NCBI GenBank assembly: GCA_019689955.1
Contig: JADGGM010000030.1
Coordinates: forward strand, 1 to 11,785
DNA: 11,785 nucleotides
From: Gemmatimonadaceae bacterium
GTDB lineage: Bacteria > Gemmatimonadota > Gemmatimonadetes > Gemmatimonadales > Gemmatimonadaceae
Direction of reading: 5' to 3'
Positions 1 through 6,165 of this stretch are shown piece by piece (the first letter of the stretch is position 1; each line of letters begins with the position of its first letter). Below the pieces are notes generated by a model, which searched no databases, was not told where the DNA came from, and saw nothing but the letters and a program-made list of their open reading frames with translations. Position numbers and translations under genes: made by a program.

Positions 1-28
1 GGCCAGGGGGGCGGGGGGCGGCGCGGCG

Positions 29-1513
29 CTATTGCGTTGGCGACCGCCCCGCGCTGCTCGATGCGGCACGCGACCTCTGCTGGTACGCAACGACCGCATC
101 GATGACCTTCACCAGGTCGGACTCCGACCCCAGGGTCGCGTCGCCGACGTAGAGGAGCTTCCCCGTCGGCCCCACGAGCCGCAGCGGGATCTCCTGCCTC
201 GTCTCCCCAGGGGACACGCGATAGCTGCGGCCGTTCGCGCTCGAGTCGGGGAGATAGCGCCCGTCGGGCGGGGGGAGCTGCTGCATCGCGGTGACGCTGA
301 CGGTGAGCACCCCAGGGAGCGCGAGGTCATCGTGGAAGTAGTGCCACATCATCTCGGCTTCCTCCGACGGCGACGGGGGCGGCCGGAGACGGAAGTAGCC
401 GAAGGTCTGTGCGACGAGCACGATGTCGAGCGCGTCGCCGAAGCGGCGGTGCAATCGCTGGAGCAGCGCGTACCCGGGGTAGCACTGTACGCCGCACCGG
501 TGGTCGACGAAGGCGAGGAGCGTTACGCGCCCGGGGGCGGGGCGTGGCATCGTGTCGCGGCGGCCGAACCAGTAGTCGCCTGCGAGCGGCGGCGCGGGAC
601 GCCCGGCGCCGCGCAGGAGCACGTTGTCGACGAGGTCCTGCGCCGTGTCGCCGGTGAACCCTTGTCGGCTCGCCTCGGCGAGCCCCTTCCGCCGGGCGAA
701 CCGCACGTATGCATCGGGGCCGCTGTCGCGGAGCACGTCGAGCGGGCGCGGGGGGGTGAGCGCGACCACGCCCATGCTCAGCATCGCCCGGAGGAGGATC
801 GTCCGCGGATCGGCCGAGTCGGCGACCGAGGCGAGCGCCATGACGCGCGGTGCGAGGCGCATGAGGAACGTGGAATCGTCGAGCTGGTGCGCGAGCGCGC
901 CGAGCTCCATGTACGCTTGGATCCGCTCGGTGATGACCGACGGCCCGAGCGAGTCGAGCCGCATCGCGAGCGCCTCGGCCGCCGCGGCGCGGGCGGGGGT
1001 CGCTCGGAGCAGCATCCGGATCGCCGAGGAGAGGAGCGCACCCCGCTCGGCCGTGGAGCGAGCGCGCGCGAGCCGCTGGTCGACGAGGCGCGCGAAGTCG
1101 CTGTCGCGGTTCGCGATCAGGAGGAGCTGCAGGTACATCGCGTCGCTCCGCGGCGGCATCCGGTCCGGGGCGATGTGTGCGCTGCACCGCTGCGCGACGG
1201 CGATCACCTCGGCGGGCTCGGAGGCGCGGGCCTGGGCCAGGGCCGACAGGGTGTCCTCCCGCGTTCCCCAGAGCACATGGGCGCGCGTGCGCCGCACCGC
1301 GGCGAGGCACTCATCCGGGGAGCCGTACTGCTCGATCGGCGCCGGCTGGGTGGGCCAGTCGAAGCGCGTTTGCGCGCCGGCGGCCGGCGCGGCGGCGAGC
1401 ATCGCCACGCCGAGCAGCGCCGGCGCGAGGCCACGGCGCGAGCGGGACATCGCGTGGCGCGCGCGCCGCGGCGTGGCGCGGTCGGCGTCGTCGACCAGGA
1501 AGTCAGATGGCAT
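29..1513 (-). CDS. Exported thioredoxin-like protein with helical N-terminal half (cassette A)
   Basis: 494 residues, third gene of cassette A. Residues 22-47 read as a Sec signal peptide (SRSRR, then a hydrophobic Ala/Leu stretch, AGA before Gln48), so the protein should act outside the cytoplasm. Residues about 85-300 are Ala/Leu/Arg-rich and helical-looking, possibly TPR-like, with no recognised family. Residues about 303-475 resemble a thioredoxin/TlpA-type fold: GRVTLLAFVDHRC leads into the CxxxC motif Cys340-GVQ-Cys344, and a later strand reads RLVGPTGKLLYVGD. The cysteine spacing is CxxxC, as in SCO-type copper or redox proteins, rather than the classical CxxC. The ATG at 1513 overlaps the TldE stop by 11 nt. 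A second ATG at 1450 sits exactly before the signal peptide and is an alternative start; neither has a clear Shine-Dalgarno. The gene ends at a TAG at 29-31, and only 28 GC-rich bases remain. Envelope location is fairly secure; a disulfide, copper or scaffold role is inference. Confidence 0.75.
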   Translation of the reverse strand: MPSDFLVDDADRATPRRARHAMSRSRRGLAPALLGVAMLAAAPAAGAQTRFDWPTQPAPIEQYGSPDECLAAVRRTRAHVLWGTREDTLSALAQARASEPAEVIAVAQRCSAHIAPDRMPPRSDAMYLQLLLIANRDSDFARLVDQRLARARSTAERGALLSSAIRMLLRATPARAAAAEALAMRLDSLGPSVITERIQAYMELGALAHQLDDSTFLMRLAPRVMALASVADSADPRTILLRAMLSMGVVALTPPRPLDVLRDSGPDAYVRFARRKGLAEASRQGFTGDTAQDLVDNVLLRGAGRPAPPLAGDYWFGRRDTMPRPAPGRVTLLAFVDHRCGVQCYPGYALLQRLHRRFGDALDIVLVAQTFGYFRLRPPPSPSEEAEMMWHYFHDDLALPGVLTVSVTAMQQLPPPDGRYLPDSSANGRSYRVSPGETRQEIPLRLVGPTGKLLYVGDATLGSESDLVKVIDAVVAYQQRSRAASSSAGRSPTQ

Positions 1514-2888
1514 CGATCGTTGCGGTGAAGCTGAAGTCGTCGACCTTGAGCGGCGGGACGATCGCCGGCGCCTCCGGGCTGAAGACGGGGACCGGCGTCC
1601 CGATCTGCGCGATGCTGTTCAAGACGAAGAGCGGCGATTCCGTGAAGCGAAGGTTCTTCACCGCCTTGCTGATCTTCCCGTTCTCGATGAGCCAGAGCCC
1701 ATCGCGCGTGACCCCGGTGTAGAGGAGGCTCGTGGGGTCGAGCAGCGAGATGTTGGAGAAGCGCGTGACGAGGAGCCCGCGCTTCGTCGTCGCGATCATC
1801 TCCTCGACCGACGTCTCTCCCCCGCTCATCTGGTACGCGAACGTGTTGGGGGAGCCGAGGTTCTGGTGCAGCCACTGCAGCGCGTACCCGCGGTCCGTGC
1901 TGAGCGCCGTGAGGACGCCGTGGTCGATCCACGTCACGGGGCGCACCGGCTCGCCGCTCGGCGTGAACGGCACGACACCGAGGTCCGGGTGCATGGGATC
2001 GTGCGAGATCGTCACCCGCGAGTCCGCCACCTTGAGCCCGAGCTTGGAGAAGAACGGGCGGAGCGCGAAGGTGTGGTTCCCCTGCTCGGCGAAGCTGCGC
2101 CGGTCGAACTTCATGACCACGTACTGCACGAGGTCGTGCACCGCCTGGGGCTCGAGGATCACCGTGTAGCGCCCAGGCTCGATGGCCACCGGGTTGCGCG
2201 AGGCCAGGCACTTCTGGAGCGCGCGCTGCGCCAACGCCGCCCCGTCGATCCGCCCCCAGTCGTACGAGGACAGACCGGCCCACCCGGAGCCCGTCCCCTT
2301 GGGGTCGCGCACGGTCATCGAGCACTGCGCTTGAGTGTACGGGGCGTAGAGCGGCTCACCATTCGAGCGGATCAGGGCCCGCCCCGCGCCGCGGACTTCG
2401 ATGTAGCCGGCCGAGAGCATCCCCGCCTGCTCGGCCGGCTCAATGAGCGCGCGCGCCACCGCGGCGCATTCGTCCGCGCCGAGGGCGAAGGTACGGTCGC
2501 TCCAGATCGCCGGGCTGAGATAGTCGAAGTGGACCGCGGGGTCCTTGATGTCCTCGGGGGACGTCGGCCGGTAGCGGAGGGCGCGCTCGGCGGCGCGGAT
2601 CGCGCCCTGGATCGAGACATCGTCGATCTGGTTCGTGCGCGCCGAGGCGCTCGCGCCGCGGATGATGCGGCTGACGGTGAGCTCGTTGTTGCGCCGATCG
2701 CTGCCGAGGGTGACGCGGTTGCGCCCCCAGCGCATCTCCCCGCTCCACCAGGTGTCGATGTAGAGCGCCGTGTCGCCCCCGCCGACGGCGAAGCGCATCG
2801 CGCGCTGGGCGAGCGCCTCGCATTGCGCCTGGGAGAGAAAGCGGCGGGGCTCCTCGAGCAGCCGCCGCGGTTCGGATCGGCCGCGCAT
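1503..2888 (-). CDS. TldE/PmbA-family protein (cassette A)
   Basis: 461 residues. The C-terminal half matches the PmbA/TldD fold: GRYTVILEPQAVHDLVQYVV at 239-258, KVADSRVTISHDP at 286-298, GEPVRPVTWIDHGVL at 312-326, and a C-terminal stretch at about 355-425 including RFSN, DGLWLIENGKISKAVKN and LRFTESPLFVL. As in E. coli TldE there is no HExxxH. TldE normally pairs with TldD to form a heterodimeric protease with an enclosed chamber. The start is fixed by the TGATG overlap with the upstream TldD gene (stop 2890-2888, start 2888-2886); the same junction exists in cassette B. The frame stays open further upstream, but only antisense-free shadow coding of TldD would be added. No Sec or Tat signal is visible: the first 30 residues are charged and polar. 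It is either cytoplasmic or exported in complex with the Tat-bearing TldD. My hand count against the cassette B copy gives about 56 differences in 461 aligned residues, with no gaps. Confidence 0.87.
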   Translation of the reverse strand: MRGRSEPRRLLEEPRRFLSQAQCEALAQRAMRFAVGGGDTALYIDTWWSGEMRWGRNRVTLGSDRRNNELTVSRIIRGASASARTNQIDDVSIQGAIRAAERALRYRPTSPEDIKDPAVHFDYLSPAIWSDRTFALGADECAAVARALIEPAEQAGMLSAGYIEVRGAGRALIRSNGEPLYAPYTQAQCSMTVRDPKGTGSGWAGLSSYDWGRIDGAALAQRALQKCLASRNPVAIEPGRYTVILEPQAVHDLVQYVVMKFDRRSFAEQGNHTFALRPFFSKLGLKVADSRVTISHDPMHPDLGVVPFTPSGEPVRPVTWIDHGVLTALSTDRGYALQWLHQNLGSPNTFAYQMSGGETSVEEMIATTKRGLLVTRFSNISLLDPTSLLYTGVTRDGLWLIENGKISKAVKNLRFTESPLFVLNSIAQIGTPVPVFSPEAPAIVPPLKVDDFSFTATIDAI

Positions 2889-4510
2889 CACGCCTTCCTC
2901 GTCCGGTCGATGATCGTGACGTCCTTGAAGCGCGCCGGCACCGCGCCGATGCTGAACGCGCTTTGCCGCGCCGGCTCCCCCTTCACCGCCGCCGCGCCGT
3001 GCCACTCGAGGCTCCTGGCGCCGCCGAGTGCGGTGAGCGACTTCCACAGGTTCGGCGCGCGGAAGAGGATCCCCGCGCCGTCGATGCGCGCGACCTTCTT
3101 GCCGCGCTTGATCTCGTAGAAGTTGCCGCTGTGCGACTCGCCGTTCACGTGTTGGAAGTCGGTGGTGGCGGTGAGGTTGGTGACGAGGATGCCGGCGTCG
3201 AGGTCCTTCACGAGGTCGTCGAGCCGCACGTCGGCGCGGCCGGGTGTGATCGCGACGTTGGGCGGGTGCTCCATCGTCGCGTGGAGCGCGCTCGGCGCGT
3301 TGGCGCAGCCGTGCGAGCGCACGGGCTTGCCGTGCTTCGTGTAATACTCCGCGAGCCACCCGGCGCCCTCGCGCGTGGTCTGGAAATCGGCGAGGATGCC
3401 ATCCTTCACCAGCGTGAAGGGCTCGGGTTCCACCCCTTCGTCATCCCACTTGACCGTGGCGAGCGCGCCTGGGGTGGAGCGATCGCCCGTGACGGTGAGG
3501 AGCGGGGCGCCGACGGGTTCCGTGCCGAGCATGGCGAGGGGGCGGTTCAGCCAACTCGTGCCGCCGGCGTTCGCCTCGTAGCCGAGCGCGCGATCGAGCT
3601 CCGTGGCCGCGACGATGGTTCCGGCGAGGAGGTTGGCGACACCGGCGGCATCGAGCACGACGTCGTAGCGCCCCACCTCCACGGGCTTGATGGGGAGACG
3701 CCAGTCTTTCTCGAGGCGCGCCATGAGGATCGGGATCTCCTCGCGCAGCGGGGCCTCGCGGATGTACTCCCATCCGCGCGCGGCGCTCCCGAGGAGCGAG
3801 GAGGGGAGCATGATCGGCTGGCGCGGGTCGGTCCGGAGCTGCTGGTTGTCGTAGCTGATGCCGAAGCCGGCGTCGGTGCGGTAGAGCGTCTGCGTGACGA
3901 ACGTCCCTTCGGTGGACGCAAACGCTTTCTCCTGGCGCTGGAACCCCGCGCCGACGTTGGCGCTCACGCCGGGGTAGGCGGACTCGGTGTAGACCTGGAG
4001 CCCGTGGAGGTAATCGAGCACCTCGTCGATGGAGACGGTGAAGGGGTCGATCTTCACGGGCGTCACCCAATGTCCATCGGCGACCACCCGGATCTTCCCG
4101 AGCTCGACGACGCGCGCCTTGCCGAGGGCGTTGGCTTTCGCGTGGGCCACGGCCTCGCGCCCGAGGCGCGCCATCTCGTCCGGAGTCCAATATGGCCCGC
4201 TGGCGAACCCCCAGTAGCCGTTCACCAGCGCGCGGACGCCGACGGCCATCTCTTCCGCGTCCTGAATGATGGCGTTGAATGGCTCGAAGGAGCGGGACCA
4301 GGTGTGCGTGAGGCGGACGTCCGCGTACGTGGCGCCGGCGCTTCGGGCCGCGTCGAGCGCCAGGAGGGCGAGGGGCTTGACGTCGGGGTCGGTGATGGGG
4401 GGCGCGAGCGACGGCTCGCGCAGGGAGCGCGCGGCGAGCCATCGCGGGGTCGCGGCGAGGAGCGCGGCGCCGGTACCGGCCTTGAGGAAGTCGCGGCGGG
4501 AAACGGTCAT
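2888..4510 (-). CDS. Tat-exported TldD-family protein lacking HExxxH (cassette A)
   Basis: 540 residues. A classic twin-arginine signal opens the protein: SRRDFLK at 4-10, a hydrophobic stretch to about 21, and a likely cleavage near LAA at 25-27. The N-terminal TldD domain (about 42-130) shows ALDAARSAGATYADVRL and GVRALVNGYWGFASGPYW; EGTFVTQTLYR lies at 201-211. The C-terminal domain has GRYDVVLDAAGVANLL at 280-295, KWDDEGVEP at 354-362 and LVKDGIL at 367-373, matching the DDEG...ENGIL pattern of TldD. Where TldD carries HExxxH (GVLLHEAVGH in E. coli), residues 296-301 read AGTIVA, and there is no HE dipeptide anywhere. The C-terminal zinc-binding cysteine is also missing. The ATG at 4510 has GGAG ending 11 nt upstream, the same spacing as in cassette B. 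Family assignment is strong; canonical zinc protease activity is doubtful. It overlaps the TldE start by one base. Confidence 0.88.
   Translation of the reverse strand: MTVSRRDFLKAGTGAALLAATPRWLAARSLREPSLAPPITDPDVKPLALLALDAARSAGATYADVRLTHTWSRSFEPFNAIIQDAEEMAVGVRALVNGYWGFASGPYWTPDEMARLGREAVAHAKANALGKARVVELGKIRVVADGHWVTPVKIDPFTVSIDEVLDYLHGLQVYTESAYPGVSANVGAGFQRQEKAFASTEGTFVTQTLYRTDAGFGISYDNQQLRTDPRQPIMLPSSLLGSAARGWEYIREAPLREEIPILMARLEKDWRLPIKPVEVGRYDVVLDAAGVANLLAGTIVAATELDRALGYEANAGGTSWLNRPLAMLGTEPVGAPLLTVTGDRSTPGALATVKWDDEGVEPEPFTLVKDGILADFQTTREGAGWLAEYYTKHGKPVRSHGCANAPSALHATMEHPPNVAITPGRADVRLDDLVKDLDAGILVTNLTATTDFQHVNGESHSGNFYEIKRGKKVARIDGAGILFRAPNLWKSLTALGGARSLEWHGAAAVKGEPARQSAFSIGAVPARFKDVTIIDRTRKA
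3257..3592. repeat. 336-bp block identical between the two tldD copies (copy A side)
   Basis: Read base by base, this block is identical to 7909-8244, bounded by a C/G mismatch at 3256/7908 and an A/G mismatch at 3593/8245. It encodes TldD residues about 307-418. The flanks show many differences, so the block stands out sharply. Confidence 0.85.
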
Positions 4511-4692
4511 TCCAGTACGGTCTCCGGAGCTCGGCCACGAGTCTCCGGCGTGCGAGCAACCGGGGAGGCAAGGCGCCGAGTGGCCGTTACGAAGCGAGGT
4601 GCATCACGTCGACCGGCGGTGCATCGTGCCGGTGAAGGTACGACACACACGACGGGGACGCGCACCTAAGCGCGGGCGCGAGGCGAAGCCGA
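4511..4692 (-). other. 182-nt spacer between cassettes; possible internal promoter or hairpin
   Basis: This is the longest gap in the window, between the thioredoxin-like stop of cassette B and the TldD start of cassette A. It contains an inverted repeat, ACCGGC (4612-4617) and GCCGGT (4628-4633) with a 10-nt loop, but no T-tract follows on the minus strand, so it is a weak terminator candidate. A poor sigma70-like pair is present on the minus strand: TCGACG at 4612-4607 (4/6 to TTGACA), a 17-nt spacer, then TAACGG at 4589-4584 (3/6 to TATAAT). The roughly 45 bases nearest the TldD start resemble the leader of the cassette B TldD gene (GCACGCCG, then GGCCG/GGCTC-like blocks, then GGAG before the start). 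Short frames here end after five or six codons, so I see no peptide gene. A local promoter is plausible but unproven. Confidence 0.3.
4522..4525 (-). promoter_or_regulatory. Ribosome binding site for cassette A TldD (GGAG)
   Basis: On the minus strand GGAG is followed by 11 nt and then the ATG at 4510. The same GGAG-to-ATG distance occurs before the cassette B TldD gene although the surrounding bases differ, which supports both starts. The spacing is slightly long. Confidence 0.45.
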
Positions 4693-6165
4693 TCAGCGCC
4701 CGTCGCCCACCGATGACGCGCTCGTCTTCTTCTGATACTCGATCGCCGCCGCGATGAGGTTGGTGAGATCGGTCTCGCCCTGCAGGTACACGTCCCCCGC
4801 GTAGAGGATGGTTCCCGTGGGGCCGACGAGCCGCAGCGCGGTCTCCTGCTCCGTGGAGCTCGGGGACACGTGATAGCTCCGGCCGTTCGCCGTTTCCCCG
4901 TACACGTGTCGCCGGTCGGGCGCGGGGAGCTGGCTGGTCGGCGTGACGCTCACGGTGAGCATGCCGGGAAGCTTCAGCTCGTCGAGAAAATAGTGCCGGA
5001 TCAGCTCCGCCTCCTCCGACGGCGAGGGGGGCGGCCGGAGGCGGAAGTAGCCGAAGGTCTGGGCGACGAGGACGATGTCGAGCGCGTCGCCGAAGCGGCG
5101 GTGGAGGCGTTCGAGCATCGCGTACCCCGGGTAGCACTTCACTCGGCAGCGATGATCCACGAAGGCGAGGAGCGTCACGCGCCCCCGCGCCGGGAGCGGC
5201 CGGGTGGTGTCGCTGCGCCCGTACCAGTAGTCGCCCACGAGCGGCGGCGCGGGGCGGCCGGCGCCGCGGAGGAGATCGTTCTCGACCATGTTCTCCGCCG
5301 TGTCACGGCTCACCCCGCGCTTGGTGGCTTCCGCCACGTACTTTCGCCGGATGAGCTGCACGTAGGCATCGGGGCCGCTGTCGCGCAGCACGTCGAGCGG
5401 ACGGGGCGGGGTGAGCATCACGACGCCGGTGCTGAGCGCCGCTTTCATGATCAGGTTCGGGTTCGCCGAGTCGACGCGCGACCCGAGAGCGAGCGCGCGC
5501 GGCGCGGCGCGCGCGAGGAGGGCGGAGTCCCCCAGGAGGCGGGCGAGGTACGCGAGGCGGAACCACGCGTACAGACGCGACTCCGCGGCCTCGGGCCCCA
5601 GCGCGTCGAGGCGCTGCGCGAGCTGCTCGGCGGCGGCGATGCGGACGGGTCTGGCCCTGAGCAGCACGTCGAACGCCGAGAAGAGCGCGGTGCTGCGCGC
5701 GTCGACCGAGCGCGCTTCCGCGACCTGCTTGTCCACGACGGCGGCGAACGTGCTGTCCCGGCCCGCGATGAGGAGGAGTTGGAGGTAGAGCGGCCGGCTC
5801 GACGCGGGCATGCGATCGGCGTCGAGATGCGCGCTGCACCGGCGTGCGATCTCGATCACCTCCGGCGGCTCCGAGGCGCGGTCCTGCGCGACCGCGGACA
5901 GCGTGTCCGGCCGCGCCCCCCAGACCGCGCGCGCCTCCGATCGCTCCACCGCAGCGAGGCATTCCTCGGGGCGGCCGTACTGCTCGACCGGCGCCGGCCT
6001 GGCGGGCCAAGCGAAGCGCGTCTGCGCGCCGGCGGCGGGGGCGATGACGAGCACCGCGGCGCCGAGCACCGCGCGGGAAAGACGGCGGCTCCGGCGGGTG
6101 CCTCGAGGCACGGGGCGCGGCCGCGCCGTGCGGCCGCATCCATCCACACGCGGGTCAGATGGCAT
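4693..6165 (-). CDS. Exported thioredoxin-like protein with helical N-terminal half (cassette B)
   Basis: 490 residues, paralogue of the protein encoded at 29-1513. A Sec-like signal runs from the RRSRR cluster at 24-28 through a hydrophobic stretch to AGA before Gln48. The ATG at 6165 overlaps the TldE stop by 11 nt, as in cassette A; the internal ATG of cassette A is absent here, although a GTG at 6111 could also start the protein. The cysteines are Cys340-RVK-Cys344, again CxxxC, followed by YPGYAMLERLHRRFGDALDI and an almost unchanged stretch to PSPSEEAE near 386. Over roughly residues 328-386 the two copies differ at only about four positions, whereas over 101-200 they share only about 57 of 100 residues by hand count. 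The thioredoxin-like core is therefore constrained and the helical half is not. The partner or substrate is unknown; redox partner, copper carrier and structural subunit all remain possible. Confidence 0.75.
   Translation of the reverse strand: MPSDPRVDGCGRTARPRPVPRGTRRSRRLSRAVLGAAVLVIAPAAGAQTRFAWPARPAPVEQYGRPEECLAAVERSEARAVWGARPDTLSAVAQDRASEPPEVIEIARRCSAHLDADRMPASSRPLYLQLLLIAGRDSTFAAVVDKQVAEARSVDARSTALFSAFDVLLRARPVRIAAAEQLAQRLDALGPEAAESRLYAWFRLAYLARLLGDSALLARAAPRALALGSRVDSANPNLIMKAALSTGVVMLTPPRPLDVLRDSGPDAYVQLIRRKYVAEATKRGVSRDTAENMVENDLLRGAGRPAPPLVGDYWYGRSDTTRPLPARGRVTLLAFVDHRCRVKCYPGYAMLERLHRRFGDALDIVLVAQTFGYFRLRPPPSPSEEAELIRHYFLDELKLPGMLTVSVTPTSQLPAPDRRHVYGETANGRSYHVSPSSTEQETALRLVGPTGTILYAGDVYLQGETDLTNLIAAAIEYQKKTSASSVGDGR

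Larger units (their letters stand above)
29..4510 (-). repeat. Tandem duplicated cassette, copy A (TldD-TldE-thioredoxin-like)
   Basis: Three genes in the same order, orientation and overlap pattern as copy B at 4693-9162. Homologous positions in TldD and TldE are exactly 4652 bp apart from the TldD start to the TldE stop. The thioredoxin-like gene adds 12 nt of net length difference. This is a direct, gene-scale duplication; I see no insertion sequence or inverted terminal repeat at its borders. Confidence 0.9.

Noticed and set aside
1-28. Terminator after the cassette A thioredoxin-like gene
   Set aside because: Only 28 very GC-rich bases are visible beyond the stop, with no hairpin plus T-tract on the minus strand; the window ends too soon to judge.
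1989-2003. HDPMH in TldE as an HExxH-like protease motif
   Set aside because: The Asp in place of Glu and the central proline do not suit a zincin helix, and the segment aligns with a DP-containing loop of the PmbA/TldD fold. It is kept only as a speculative metal ligand in the findings.
624-3119. Long plus-strand open frame of over 800 codons
   Set aside because: It is antisense to three well-supported genes, has Arg/Ala-rich low-information sequence and resembles no family. Long antisense frames are expected with such strong third-position G/C bias.
2889-3359. Upstream extension of the TldE frame over the TldD 3' end
   Set aside because: The extra residues are a shifted-frame shadow of TldD. 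The TGATG junction gives a natural start conserved in both cassettes.
4511-4692. Small peptide precursor gene that could be a TldD/E substrate
   Set aside because: The ATG-initiated frames on the minus strand here stop after five or six codons, and no leader/core pattern is visible.
6098-6111. Perfect 14-bp palindrome GTGCCTCGAGGCAC
   Set aside because: It lies inside the signal-peptide coding region of the cassette B thioredoxin-like gene, has no counterpart in cassette A and could be chance in GC-rich DNA.
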